A stretch of DNA of 64,000 bases from Desulfosporosinus acididurans (GCF_001029285.1 NZ_LDZY01000001.1:186001-250000); one strand, 5' to 3'. Shown: positions 1-8,427, counted from the first letter of the stretch. Notes: generated by a model not told the origin, from the letters alone. Program-made: numbers and translations.

Positions 1-1350
1 GGTGAGAACAGAGATCGGTCGTTCGGGACATACTTTTGAGAAAATATCTGTGAGAGCTTCAATGCTGAAACCGGCAACCAGTTTATGTCGTTCATTAGGA
101 ATGGAAATCTTATTTGGATCTCGCTGTTTATAAGCTTCAATAGCGATGGTTACAAGTTTCTGAGCATCTTCCATAGCTGTTTCTGGTTTAAAGGCAAGAT
201 GTTGAGCCCCTGGAGTTTTCATAATACCTTCTGTGGTAATAATTTTAGTATGGAAACATTCCGCAGCTGTTTGGACTGACGGATAAATACATTGGATATC
301 AACCACCATGGCGTCTAAAGCACCGGTCATAATAGCCATTTCTTGCGAAGCGGAAGAAGTTGCTAAATAGACTCCTTCTCTCATGAGCAATTCATTTCCT
401 GTACAGCAAATCCCGACAACGTTAATTCCTTCAGCACCAACTTTTTGTGCTTCTGCTTTCATTTTTCGAGCTGCTGCTACAACCATCTCACTGAGGACTG
501 GATTATGGCCGTGAACTGCAATATTCACCATTTTAGGATCGATTACCCCGAGATTCGCTTCAGAAACAATAGGTTCGGGAATTCCAAACAAAACATCGCT
601 GAGAGTAGTTCCCACATATTCTCCGGCTAAATCAGCCAGAGCAGTTTTAATTCCGCCGAAAATAATATTTACCGGGTCGTTATCAACACCCATTGCCGTT
701 TGTGCAATTAATTCAGTAACGGTACCATCAATTGCTTTGGGCATAACATTGGTATGCTGAAATTTATTACGACGTCCCTGGGTCATGAAGGAATCGAGAA
801 AAGCTAAAGGACGATCTTGGTAGCGGCCAAAATCTGCATATCCCAGTTCAACAACATCTTTCAAAATTTCCTTATCTTCACGGTCAAGAGTTGAAATTCC
901 TAACCTTTGAGCTAATTTATGCAGTTTAGCTGTTGATTTTATTTCATAATCCGGGGCGTGACCTTCTACTAAAGCATGGGCGGTATGAAGAACATGACGT
1001 GCGTGCTCCGAGTGAGATGCTGCTCCTCCGGCAATCAGACGTACAAGATTACGAGAAACAATGGTATAGGCAGATGCCCCGCAAATTCCGCGGCTGCCAG
1101 GACCGTCTTCCTTTTTAACCCTACAAGGACCAGCGATACAAATTCGGCAGCATACACCTTTGTAACCAAATGTGCACTGCGGTTGTTGAGCTACTACGCG
1201 GTCAAAAACTGTTTCGATGTTTTTACCTTCCAGCATTTTTAACATTTGCAAGGCACCTGGATCTGACGTACGAACAGGATTTTTCGGATCTACAACTCTT
1301 GGTGCATCCGATGGCCGGGCAGTATGGGTTAAATCCCGATATCTAGGCAT
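1..1350 (-). CDS. cooS: Anaerobic carbon monoxide dehydrogenase catalytic subunit, C-terminus beyond window
   Basis: Ni-Fe-S CO dehydrogenase catalytic subunit, which oxidises CO to CO2 (or the reverse) with ferredoxin. I translated the reverse strand from the ATG at 1350, which follows an AGGAGG site with good spacing; the frame stays open to base 1, so about 450 of the usual 620-670 residues are present. The N-terminal cysteine cluster (CTFGYKGVCCRICIAGPCR, near residues 59-77) that binds the B and D clusters is visible, followed by GICGA and, later, the conserved HGHNPVLSEM stretch. It lies 65 bp downstream of cooC on the same strand, so the two form one operon. The lack of a visible acs gene reflects the window edge; whether this is a stand-alone CooS or part of acetyl-CoA synthase cannot be told here. 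Confidence 0.95.
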   Translation of the reverse strand, partial: MPRYRDLTHTARPSDAPRVVDPKNPVRTSDPGALQMLKMLEGKNIETVFDRVVAQQPQCTFGYKGVCCRICIAGPCRVKKEDGPGSRGICGASAYTIVSRNLVRLIAGGAASHSEHARHVLHTAHALVEGHAPDYEIKSTAKLHKLAQRLGISTLDREDKEILKDVVELGYADFGRYQDRPLAFLDSFMTQGRRNKFQHTNVMPKAIDGTVTELIAQTAMGVDNDPVNIIFGGIKTALADLAGEYVGTTLSDVLFGIPEPIVSEANLGVIDPKMVNIAVHGHNPVLSEMVVAAARKMKAEAQKVGAEGINVVGICCTGNELLMREGVYLATSSASQEMAIMTGALDAMVVDIQCIYPSVQTAAECFHTKIITTEGIMKTPGAQHLAFKPETAMEDAQKLVTIAIEAYKQRDPNKISIPNERHKLVAGFSIEALTDIFSKVCPERPISVLT

Positions 1351-1415
1351 GTTACAACCTCCTCTTTAATAAGATCCTCTTCTCATACTCTTATTGCTGC
1401 TAATGAAAACTCCTG

Positions 1416-2180
1416 TCATCTCCCTTCATCGATAATTTTTTCATAAATTGTATTGAGCTGAACTCCCAGAGACCCTTCAGGCATTGGAATACTGCCTGTA
1501 TTGATGGACATTTCCAACAGTTCGTCGCTGTAAGGGATGATGCCGATAAGTTGCTCTGTAGAAAAGTGGTCTCTAAGAAACTTTTCATCGTTCACATTAC
1601 GAATTTTGTTGCCTATAACAACGATACGAGGAATACCTAGCTCATTGGCAAGTTGTTGAATTACATGAACAGTTTGTACACTCACCTTGGAAGGTTCTGT
1701 AACAATTACCAGAACATCAACACCTAAGGCTGTTCCTCGTGTTAATTGTTCTATTCCTGCACCCATATCAAGAATTACTGTATCTTTTTCTCCAAGAATA
1801 AGAGAATTGACCAAAGCTTGCAGAAAACTGTTTTCCTTACAATAGCAAGAAGTTCCGCCGCCTTTTATATTCCCCATTCGAAAAAAGCGAAGTTGTCCAA
1901 GAGAGACACTGTAATCATCTAGGATATCGTCAACATTAGGATTTAGCGGATAAAAGGCGCCAGTCCCCCCCATGCGCTCTTCTATAAGTTCCTTCATATC
2001 AACAATAGCTTTTAAATTTGCCAGTACCTCATCGGGAAATCCCAATACCGTCCCCAAGCTTGCATCGGGGTCTGCGTCAACTGCTAATACGGTAATACCC
2101 TTTTCCACTAACCAACGGGCAAAATTTGCAGTAAAGGTGGTTTTCCCAACTCCACCTTTACCGGAGATTGCGATTTTCAT
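1416..2180 (-). CDS. cooC: CO dehydrogenase maturation ATPase (nickel insertion)
   Basis: P-loop ATPase of the MinD/CooC family, which helps insert nickel into the C-cluster of CO dehydrogenase in the cytoplasm. The N-terminus carries the deviant Walker A motif GKGGVGKTT (residues 8-16). A CxC pair (SCYCKEN, near residue 110) matches the metal-binding cysteines of CooC dimers, and the Walker B-like run VILDMGAGIE follows. At 254 residues the length is normal. The ATG at 2180 has an AAAGGAG site. It is immediately upstream of cooS, as in Carboxydothermus and other CO-using Firmicutes, which supports the CooC call over a generic ParA/MinD protein. Confidence 0.93.
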   Translation of the reverse strand: MKIAISGKGGVGKTTFTANFARWLVEKGITVLAVDADPDASLGTVLGFPDEVLANLKAIVDMKELIEERMGGTGAFYPLNPNVDDILDDYSVSLGQLRFFRMGNIKGGGTSCYCKENSFLQALVNSLILGEKDTVILDMGAGIEQLTRGTALGVDVLVIVTEPSKVSVQTVHVIQQLANELGIPRIVVIGNKIRNVNDEKFLRDHFSTEQLIGIIPYSDELLEMSINTGSIPMPEGSLGVQLNTIYEKIIDEGR

Positions 2181-2519
2181 CTGTCTACCACTCCTTTAGC
2201 TGCTATATGCAACCATTTCCTGGAACAAGCTTTGGGTATATAGTTATATTCTTTTTTTCTTTGGTTAATCCTGCAAACATTCTGAATTTATTTTAATATT
2301 TTTACTTTTTTTATAGAGAAAATTATCGTTATTTATTATAATATTCTGTATATTGTATAAAATTATGTTAACGCCACCTGTTTATTATTTGTGAAATTAG
2401 TTTTATATTTCAGTTTGCATGTTCTTGAGTAATAGCGATCATTATTTACTGGTTGGAGTTCCTACTGTAATTATGATGACTTATGTTTAAAGCAAACATA
2501 ATTTCCTTGAAATCTATGT
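2181..2519. other. Intergenic region upstream of cooC
   Basis: This AT-rich stretch of about 340 bases between cooC (start at 2180) and the 3' end of degV should carry the cooC-cooS promoter on the minus strand. Several TATAAT-like words occur around 2330-2360, but I cannot assign one promoter with confidence. I saw no open reading frame with a ribosome binding site. Confidence 0.4.
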
Positions 2520-2538
2520 GAGCTGGAATTTCCAGCTC
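2520..2538 (-). terminator. Hairpin at the degV stop codon
   Basis: A perfect 9-bp inverted repeat with a one-base centre (GAGCTGGAA / TTCCAGCTC) overlaps the degV stop codon. No strong T-run follows on the minus strand, so it may be a weak or factor-assisted terminator. Confidence 0.45.
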
Positions 2539-3394
2539 ATTCTATTGGCCAAGGATGAAATACCAAGCCAAAGGCACCTGTTCCGACATGAGTTGCAATG
2601 ACAGCACCTGCTTCAAACAATCTTACTTCATGTTCAGGATAGCGCGATTTAAGTTCCTCCATAAGCTCCTCCCCTTCTTTTGGAATATTGACATGCATAA
2701 CACATATTCGAAAGCGTCTTCCGCTCAACATCGCTCTCGTTAATTCATCGAGAACCCGCTGCCAAGCCCTTGACCGGGAACGAACTTTATCAAAAACATC
2801 GATCTGGCCCTGTTGATTGAAATAGAGAATAGGTTTGATCTGAAGCAAAGTACCGATCAAGGCAGCTGCACCCCCGATTCGTCCGCCTCGCCGCAGATTC
2901 TCCAGTGTATTAACAATAAAATAAAGCTCCGTTTGTTCTTTTAGTGACTTAAGGTTTTGCATAATTTCCGCAGCATCTAATCCATTCTCTGCCCATTCCG
3001 CTGCCGCCCATGCCAAAGCTCCGAGCCCTAAGGCCGAAGACTGGCAATCAAAAAGATATATTTTTTTGTTGGAAGCAAGCTCAATTGCCATTTGAGCAGA
3101 TCTTAAAGTTCCGCTTATGGCACTCGAAAGATGAAGACTAATTATTTTTTCTACGCCTTGTGAATACAAGGATTCATAGGCTTCAAGAAAAGCTCCAACC
3201 GATGGTTGGGAAGTTGTTGATAAACTATTAATATGATTAAGCTTTTCGAAATATTGCTCATTCGATAATTCTGTTTCCGAAAAAGTCTCTGTGCCGATGA
3301 TCACTGAAAGGGGAACGATTGTTATCTGGAATTGCTTCACTATATCATTCGTTAAATATCCTGTTGAATCCATCACAATTCCTGTTTTTCTCAA
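2537..3394 (-). CDS. DegV family fatty-acid-binding protein
   Basis: Protein of the DegV/FakB family, which binds a fatty acid and, in Firmicutes with FakA kinase, presents it for phosphorylation. The N-terminus (VMDSTGYLTNDIV) matches the conserved DSTxDL-like start of the family, SLHLSSAISGTLRSAQMA (near residue 85) contains the ligand-binding serine motif, and the C-terminal part has GTGAFGLVFHP. The length of 285 residues is standard. The family call is firm; which lipid it binds is unknown. The gene's own upstream region is occupied by the adjacent IS110 element, so the insertion may have displaced or altered its promoter. Confidence 0.9.
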   Translation of the reverse strand: MRKTGIVMDSTGYLTNDIVKQFQITIVPLSVIIGTETFSETELSNEQYFEKLNHINSLSTTSQPSVGAFLEAYESLYSQGVEKIISLHLSSAISGTLRSAQMAIELASNKKIYLFDCQSSALGLGALAWAAAEWAENGLDAAEIMQNLKSLKEQTELYFIVNTLENLRRGGRIGGAAALIGTLLQIKPILYFNQQGQIDVFDKVRSRSRAWQRVLDELTRAMLSGRRFRICVMHVNIPKEGEELMEELKSRYPEHEVRLFEAGAVIATHVGTGAFGLVFHPWPIE

Positions 3395-3479
3395 GTTTCT
3401 TCTCTCCCTATAATATCTTGATATTTTCTTTAGATATCTCGTATTTTCATAGAATTCCTAGCTAACCAAATTAGCTCAC

Positions 3480-3822
3480 CACGGATAGAATTCGCATAAA
3501 ATGTCTAATTCGGAGAAATTGGATATGGCAAAGCCAACGTCTACTATTTGTGGATATGTTGGCCGTTGTAAACCCATGATTCTCACGGTGGTAAACCTCC
3601 CATGTCTAACAGGGTCAAGATTATAAATCTGCCCTAAATTCCTTCGTTCCACCTATCCATGATTGGGTGTCAGTTATGCTCCTCTACCGAGTCCTTGCTC
3701 TAATGGAAAAATATGCGACTGACTACCAGCTCTTTTGTTTTGCTAGGTTACCTGGATTGCTCGCTTCTGTGGTGACGCTTTAACCCACAGATCGTTTGTT
3801 TCTTATGGTTTCGCTGCTATTC
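3480..3822 (-). ncRNA. Non-coding end of IS110-type element; candidate bridge RNA region
   Basis: About 340 bases between the transposase stop codon (3826) and degV have no credible ORF and a different look from the AT-rich chromosome around them. Read on the transposase strand, the region has a direct repeat GGTTTACCACCG / GGTTTACAACGG about 25 bases apart (around 3565-3605). IS110-family elements encode a bridge RNA in a non-coding end (downstream of the recombinase in the IS1111 group, upstream in the IS110 group). Placing the RNA on this side is inference; I could not define its ends or fold. Confidence 0.4.
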
Positions 3823-3825
3823 TAA

Positions 3826-5109
3826 TTACGCTGCTAAATGCTCAACTGGACGATGAATGTCCTTAATTAGCTTTTCTGGATCGTATTCTGTACCTTTTGT
3901 TAATATTGCATAGAACACCCGAATTAGTTTACAGCTTAAGGCAATTAGTGATTGTTTCTTCTTCAGGGGATTCTTGATCCTTGTTGTGTAGTAGTTGTGT
4001 ATCTCTGCAAACTCTGCGTTTTTTGCGACTAGCGGCATCACTGCTTGAAATAGGATTGCCCTCAGTCGTGCGCGGCCGCGCTTACTGATCGTGGTCTGTC
4101 CCTTGTGCTTACCTGAGCTGCTTTCTCGTAAGGCTAAGCCCGCAAGCTTTTGGATCTGCTTTGGAGAATTAAAGCGTCTAATATCTCCAACTTCGGAGAG
4201 AAAGCCTGCCACGGTAACAAGGCCAACACCTTTAATTTCAAGTAACTTCGCTACTTCTGGTATCTGACGGCACAACTCATCGATGGTTTCTATGACTGCC
4301 TGATATTGTGCTGTTTTAGTGTGATAGTCTTGGAGTAATAGCTGAATTTCCATTCGGGAACAAGACTCTCCTTCGGTGCAACCAATGCTCTTCTGAGCAG
4401 CTTCATACAGGCTCTTAGCCCTTTTCATTCCGACTGCTCTCAACTTGTTGTCTCTCCAAATTCGGTTTATTCCTTCTACTCCAAGTCTTTTGATATCCCT
4501 AGGTTGCGGGGCAACTTGCAGAACCAGCATGCTACTTGTCGCATCAAACTTTCCAAACACCGTTTCATGCTCGGGAAAGTAGATTTTCAGCCACCTCTGA
4601 ATGCGATTTTTTATACTGCTCATTTCCTTTTGGATGCGCATTCTGCAAGCCATCGCTATTCGCAGTTCTGCATAGATCCCCTCCGGGATATAGGGCTCAT
4701 TGTATCTCCCCTCGATGACCAGCTTAGCAATTGTTTTGGGGTCCTTAGCATCCGTTTTGCTGGGGTGGTTGTCATCAAGCTCCTTACTACGCTTTACATG
4801 GAATGGGTTTACGAGGACTAGCTTAATGCTTTGCTCTTTTAGATATGATGCCAGGCCGAACCAGTAATGGCCGGTTGGCTCTGCGCCTACCACTATGCAG
4901 TCCTTTTGTGCTTGACCTTTTAAACGTTCAATCCATGCATAGAAATCCCTGAATCCTTCAGCACTGTTTTCAAACTTGAATACTTTGCCCAGCTCTACTC
5001 CTCGCCAGTCGAAAGCCCTGGCGTAATGAAGCTCGCTGGCGATGTCCACTCCGATAACAATACTTCTTTCAGAAAGTTGCTTTAGTTTCTCGTTTTGTGT
5101 AAAATTCAT
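3826..5109 (-). CDS. IS110 family transposase (DEDD recombinase)
   Basis: RNA-guided recombinase of an IS110-type insertion sequence. The N-terminal RuvC-like DEDD domain shows VIGVDIASE (D near residue 21), VVGAEPTGHYW (E near residue 104) and KTDAKDPKTIAKL (D/D near residues 147-150). The C-terminal Tnp_20 domain shows IKGVGLVTVAGFLSEVGD, KLAGLALRESSSGKHKG with the candidate catalytic serine, and ISKRGRARLR. It is full length at 427 residues with no frameshift, so it may be active. The ATG follows a GGAGGTC site. Upstream, 5164-5192 holds a consensus-like promoter. Flanks are degV on one side and tRNA-Pro on the other. The exact ends of the element are not determined; IS110 elements usually lack terminal inverted repeats and target duplications. 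Confidence 0.95.
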   Translation of the reverse strand: MNFTQNEKLKQLSERSIVIGVDIASELHYARAFDWRGVELGKVFKFENSAEGFRDFYAWIERLKGQAQKDCIVVGAEPTGHYWFGLASYLKEQSIKLVLVNPFHVKRSKELDDNHPSKTDAKDPKTIAKLVIEGRYNEPYIPEGIYAELRIAMACRMRIQKEMSSIKNRIQRWLKIYFPEHETVFGKFDATSSMLVLQVAPQPRDIKRLGVEGINRIWRDNKLRAVGMKRAKSLYEAAQKSIGCTEGESCSRMEIQLLLQDYHTKTAQYQAVIETIDELCRQIPEVAKLLEIKGVGLVTVAGFLSEVGDIRRFNSPKQIQKLAGLALRESSSGKHKGQTTISKRGRARLRAILFQAVMPLVAKNAEFAEIHNYYTTRIKNPLKKKQSLIALSCKLIRVFYAILTKGTEYDPEKLIKDIHRPVEHLAA

Positions 5110-5163
5110 TTGGGATGACCTCCGTTATTTTGATTGGATTCTGTTGGCCAACAGTCCTTTCAA

Positions 5164-5192
5164 ATTGTAACGTGAGGTCTTCTTTTTGACAA
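5164..5192 (-). promoter_or_regulatory. Sigma-A type promoter of the IS110 transposase
   Basis: On the minus strand TTGTCA (5187-5192) and TACAAT (5164-5169) are separated by exactly 17 bp, directed at the transposase. Between promoter and start codon lies a perfect 14-bp palindrome CTGTTGGCCAACAG (about 5148-5161) in the leader, which could limit expression. Confidence 0.6.
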
Positions 5193-5308
5193 AGCTCATT
5201 TTTTCCTACTACAGGAATGCTCCTCAAGATTTATGACCGGTTTATCCCATCAGAACTGACTTTTTATCTCCTTACGAAATTAATATTTCTAACTCTGTAC
5301 AAATAATG

Positions 5309-5337
5309 TTGACAGGATCAAAAGGGTTTGTTATTAT
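5309..5337 (+). promoter_or_regulatory. Promoter of tRNA-Pro
   Basis: TTGACA (5309-5314) and TATTAT (5332-5337) with a 17-bp spacer, ending about 25 bp before the tRNA 5' end. Confidence 0.8.
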
Positions 5338-5362
5338 AGTATTCGTTCTGATAAACGAATTG

Positions 5363-5439
5363 CGGGGCGTAGCGCAGTTTGGTAGCGCGCTTGGTTCGGG
5401 ACCAAGAGGCCGTGGGTTCGAATCCCGTCGCCCCGACCA
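5363..5439 (+). tRNA. tRNA-Pro (anticodon CGG), CCA encoded
   Basis: A full cloverleaf can be drawn: acceptor stem CGGGGCG / CGCCCCG, D arm GCGC...GCGC, anticodon stem CTTGG / CCAAG around the loop TTCGGGA (anticodon CGG), T arm with GGTTCGAATCC, discriminator A and an encoded CCA. It has its own promoter and a rho-independent terminator, so it is a monocistronic tRNA gene. Confidence 0.96.
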
Positions 5440-5452
5440 TCTAGTATTTGCG

Positions 5453-5480
5453 GATCTCCAGTTTTGGAGATCTTTTTATT
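5453..5480 (+). terminator. Rho-independent terminator of tRNA-Pro
   Basis: GATCTCCA / TGGAGATC stem with a four-base loop followed immediately by TTTTTATTTTTT. Confidence 0.9.
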
Positions 5481-5579
5481 TTTTGGTCATCTGATCCCAT
5501 TTTGAACTCTTATTTTTTGAAGAGAAAAAATCCATATCTTTAGCAATTATTTTAATCCCTAATGGTTAATTATGTAAAC

Positions 5580-5615
5580 ACCAATTTCCTTTATTATGAA
5601 ATAAAGGAAATTGGT
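5580..5615. repeat. 14-bp inverted repeat in an intergenic region
   Basis: ACCAATTTCCTTTA (5580-5593) and TAAAGGAAATTGGT (5602-5615) form a perfect 14-bp stem with an 8-base loop. It stands between tRNA-Pro and the acetyltransferase gene. No T-run follows, so it may be a terminator remnant, a small inverted-repeat element or a binding site. The rest of 5481-5758 holds no gene. Confidence 0.7.
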
Positions 5616-5635
5616 CTATTACTATCTCGTCCAAT

Positions 5636-5663
5636 AGTGAACTCGTTCAGCTAAAGCTGAACA
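5636..5663. repeat. 28-nt dispersed palindromic repeat, copy 1
   Basis: The 18-base palindrome GTTCAGCTAAAGCTGAAC lies at 5645-5662. With ten bases of flank it forms a 28-base unit that recurs at 10183-10210 with two mismatches. Copy 1 is about 95 bp upstream of the acetyltransferase start. Confidence 0.8.
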
Positions 5664-5758
5664 CTTAAATATTTTTTATTGTTTCGATTAGGTGCTACAA
5701 TAGGTTATAAATCAGATGCACTATAATCTAAAGATAAAGCGCTGAGAAGGAGCCTAGC

Positions 5759-6298
5759 ATGTTAGAAGGAAATAAAATAAAGATTCGCCCTATTGAAGAG
5801 GATGACATTGATATTATCTGCCAATGGTTAAACGATGAGGAAATTAATTATTGGTCAAGTGGAGCTTGGCCGCTAAATACTCTTTATTCCAAAGATCAAA
5901 TCATGGAAAAGTATCTCGACGGCCCTTCTGACGTTTACCGGTACGCAATATTGAATGAGAAGAACTTGATAATTGGTACCATTGGTTTTAAAGAAGTCAA
6001 TGTTCCAGGTCGTTCGGCAACCCTGTTTATTGTTATTGGTGATAAATCATATTGGGGTAAAGGCTACGGAACAGATGCTATTATAACCTTTGTTCGTTTT
6101 CTCTTTACTCAATGGAACTTTCATAGGATTTCATTGGATACCTGGGACGAAAACCTTCGGGCAATCAGAGCCTACGAAAAAGTTGGCTTTAAAATCGAAG
6201 GATGCCAGCGAGAGGCACGCTATGTACTGGGAACTTATCATGATGCTGTCCTTATGGGATTATTACGTGATGAATTTTTGATCCTTCACGGAAAATAA
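5759..6298 (+). CDS. GNAT family N-acetyltransferase (RimJ/RimL type)
   Basis: Acetyl-CoA dependent N-acetyltransferase. The fold order is visible: N-terminal IKIRPIEEDDIDIICQWLND, central IVIGDKSYWGKGYGTDAI with the Q/RxxGxG/A-like acetyl-CoA loop (GKGYGT, near residue 101), then the typical ISLDTWDENLRAIRAYEKVGFKIEG segment near residues 123-147. At 179 residues it is typical of RimL-like enzymes acting on proteins or small amines. The ATG has an AAGGAG site 7 bases upstream. It stands alone, with the riboflavin riboswitch starting about 55 bp downstream. The substrate is unknown; some relatives modify ribosomal proteins, others spermidine or antibiotics. Confidence 0.9.
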   Translation: MLEGNKIKIRPIEEDDIDIICQWLNDEEINYWSSGAWPLNTLYSKDQIMEKYLDGPSDVYRYAILNEKNLIIGTIGFKEVNVPGRSATLFIVIGDKSYWGKGYGTDAIITFVRFLFTQWNFHRISLDTWDENLRAIRAYEKVGFKIEGCQREARYVLGTYHDAVLMGLLRDEFLILHGK

Positions 6299-6353
6299 TA
6301 GGTTGCCAAATTGCTGGACCTGGAGTACACTATAATCAAATTTAATAATAAAC

Positions 6354-6468
6354 TATCCTCTGGGGTTGGGTGAAATTCCCTATCGGCGGTACAGCCCGCG
6401 AGCCTTTTTGGCAGATCCGGTTTAATTCCGGAGCCGACAGTAAAGTCTGGATGAGAAGAGGAATAGAT
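6354..6468 (+). promoter_or_regulatory. FMN riboswitch (RFN element)
   Basis: The conserved RFN blocks are all present in order: GGGGTTGGGTGAAATTCCC, ATCGGCGGTA, AGCCCGCGAGC, GGCAGATCCGGT, AATTCCGGAGCCGACAGTAAAGTCTGGATGA and the closing AGAGGA. It precedes ribD by about 160 bases. A TATAAT (6331-6336) upstream is a likely -10 box; its -35 box is weak. Binding of FMN is expected to favour the terminator at 6514-6540 and shut off ribDEBAH. Confidence 0.96.
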
Positions 6469-6513
6469 TAAAATGCGTCTTTTTATACGCTTTTTTACTA
6501 TGACTTTTAGCTC

Positions 6514-6540
6514 AACACTCGAGGATAGCGAGTGTTTTTT
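6514..6540 (+). terminator. Riboswitch-controlled terminator
   Basis: AACACTCG (6514-6521) and CGAGTGTT (6529-6536) pair as an 8-bp stem with a 7-base loop, followed by a T-run that continues to 6541. It is the likely off-state of the FMN riboswitch. Confidence 0.85.
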
Positions 6541-6626
6541 TATTTCCTAATTATTGGCTTTGCTCCTTTATGGTATTTACGATTTTTGGGGGAAACTATC
6601 TTAAAAAAGTTTCAGAAAGGAATTAT

Positions 6627-7754
6627 ATGCAGCGGGAAACTTTTCAAAAATCAACGGACGAAACTTTTATGTCTGAAGCCATTAAACTGGCGGGTCAGGC
6701 CTTGGGGAGAACTAGTCCGAACCCAATGGTCGGGTGTATTCTCGTCAAAAATAATCAAATCATCGGGCGCGGTTACCATCAAAAAGCCGGAACTCCTCAT
6801 GCTGAAGTCCATGCCTTGTCAGAAGCTCAAGATCAAGCCAAGGATGCAACAGCTTATGTTACTTTAGAACCTTGCTCACATTTCGGCCGAACCCCGCCCT
6901 GCTCTGACGCTCTAATTAAGGCAGGCGTCAAACGTGTTGTTGTAGCTATGCAAGACCCCAATCCTCTCGTTGCAGGCCGCGGAATTCAACGATTACGTAA
7001 AGCCGGGATTCAAGTTGACGTGGGAGTATTGCAGCATGAGGCTGCATCCTTAAATGAAGCATTTTGCAAAGCAATAACCACAACTATGCCTTTCATCCTA
7101 TACAAGACAGCCTTAACTCTAGACGGAAAAATTGCCACCGAAACCGGAGATTCTCGCTGGGTGAGCAGCGTGCTCTCTCGCCAATACGTCCATCAATTAC
7201 GTAATCAATACGATGTTATTCTTGTTGGCAGTGAAACAATCCTTCATGACAACCCAGCACTAACCTGCCGCTTACCAGGCGGACGAGATCCTATTCGGCT
7301 TGTTGTTGACGGCCGATGCCGTTTAGCTGAAAACTCTCAGGTTCTCACCTCCTCCGCCGAAAGTCCTTGTATTATTGCTACAACAAAGGCAGCGCCGGTC
7401 GATAAGCTCAGTCGATTGCAAAAGCTTAAGAACGTTGAAATCTGGCAATACGATACGTCACGTTATGTCCCTCTTAAGCAAATGCTTAAAGATCTTGTTT
7501 GCCGAGGATGGATCAGTGTCTTACTTGAAGGCGGCGGTCGTTTAGCAGGTGCTCTTATTGAAAACGAGTGTGTCGACAAATTAGAATGTTTTATCGCTCC
7601 TAAATTAGTAGGAGGAAATGGGCCTTCTCCCCTTTCAGGCTTGAACATTCAATTGATGAAAGATGCCATAGAGCTCTATGACCTCCAGGCAGATATGAAT
7701 TTTAGAGATATTCATGTAACAGGATATTTTAGGCCACATGAAATTATCCAGTAA
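6627..7754 (+). CDS. ribD: Bifunctional riboflavin deaminase/reductase RibD
   Basis: Catalyses the second and third steps of riboflavin synthesis: deamination of the pyrimidine from GTP cyclohydrolase II, then NADPH-dependent reduction of its ribose. The N-terminal deaminase domain has the zinc site HAEVHAL and PCSHFGRTPPCSDAL. The C-terminal reductase domain begins near residue 150 (LYKTALTLDGKIAT) and includes GGGRLAGALIE. I chose the ATG at 6627 because AGAAAGG lies 6 bases before it; the longer reading frame from 6570 has no ribosome binding site. Length is 375 residues, standard. First gene of ribD-ribE-ribBA-ribH, under FMN riboswitch control. Confidence 0.96.
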   Translation: MQRETFQKSTDETFMSEAIKLAGQALGRTSPNPMVGCILVKNNQIIGRGYHQKAGTPHAEVHALSEAQDQAKDATAYVTLEPCSHFGRTPPCSDALIKAGVKRVVVAMQDPNPLVAGRGIQRLRKAGIQVDVGVLQHEAASLNEAFCKAITTTMPFILYKTALTLDGKIATETGDSRWVSSVLSRQYVHQLRNQYDVILVGSETILHDNPALTCRLPGGRDPIRLVVDGRCRLAENSQVLTSSAESPCIIATTKAAPVDKLSRLQKLKNVEIWQYDTSRYVPLKQMLKDLVCRGWISVLLEGGGRLAGALIENECVDKLECFIAPKLVGGNGPSPLSGLNIQLMKDAIELYDLQADMNFRDIHVTGYFRPHEIIQ

Positions 7755-7776
7755 CGGCCTTTAAAGGAGGATACAA

Positions 7777-8427
7777 GTGTTTACCGGAATTGTTGAAGAA
7801 CTTGGTATAGTACGTGATCTTCGCCTCTTACCAGACTCCGGAAAACTAACGCTGCAGGGAAAGAAAGTCCTTGAGAGAACCCAATTGGGAGACAGCATTG
7901 CTGTCAATGGGGTCTGCCTGACAGTGATTCAGCAAAACAGTGACGAATTTACCGTCGATGTAATGGCTGAAACTCTAGCGAAAACGAATCTTGGCGATTT
8001 GAAGAGCGGCAGCCGGGTAAATTTAGAGCGGGCCCTCCAACTCCAAACCCGCTTGGGAGGACATCTGGTGAGCGGGCATGTTGACGGCGTTGGTTCAATT
8101 CGTAAGATAACGCCCTGGGGTATTGCCAAACTTCTCGAAATCACTGCCCCTTCCACTCTTCTTTCCTTCGTTTTGCCCAAAGGATCCATTGCTATTGACG
8201 GAATTTCACTTACCGTTGTCGATGTAGAACATGATTACTTTTCAGTTTCTCTTATTCCTCACACTTTCCAAGAAACCACTTTAGGCTTAAAACAAATCGG
8301 CTCAAGGGTTAATTTAGAAACTGACCTGATAGGAAAATATGTTGCCCGTTTTATGGGGCTCAACCGAACTGCAGATTCCAAGGAAGATATTAGCATGACA
8401 TTTTTGTCAGAAAATGGTTTTGCTTAG
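7777..8427 (+). CDS. ribE: Riboflavin synthase alpha subunit
   Basis: Dismutates two molecules of 6,7-dimethyl-8-ribityllumazine to riboflavin. It has two tandem lumazine-binding domains, each with the repeated pattern seen in GDSIAVNGVCLTV (residues 34-46) and GSIAIDGISLTV (near residues 133-144), and begins with the family signature MFTGIVEELG. The GTG start at 7777 follows AAAGGAGG at ideal spacing. It has 216 residues, as usual. It lies 22 bp after ribD and shares its riboswitch. Bacillus naming calls the same protein RibE (older RibB). Confidence 0.96.
   Translation: MFTGIVEELGIVRDLRLLPDSGKLTLQGKKVLERTQLGDSIAVNGVCLTVIQQNSDEFTVDVMAETLAKTNLGDLKSGSRVNLERALQLQTRLGGHLVSGHVDGVGSIRKITPWGIAKLLEITAPSTLLSFVLPKGSIAIDGISLTVVDVEHDYFSVSLIPHTFQETTLGLKQIGSRVNLETDLIGKYVARFMGLNRTADSKEDISMTFLSENGFA

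Noticed and set aside
85-1242. Several short plus-strand reading frames over 85-1242
   Set aside because: They lie antisense to the CO dehydrogenase gene, which translates cleanly with family motifs on the minus strand.
4504-4821. 105-residue plus-strand frame
   Set aside because: Antisense to the IS110 transposase, no ribosome binding site, no recognisable protein.
5306-5494. 62-residue plus-strand frame
   Set aside because: It is the tRNA-Pro gene and its promoter and terminator read as protein.
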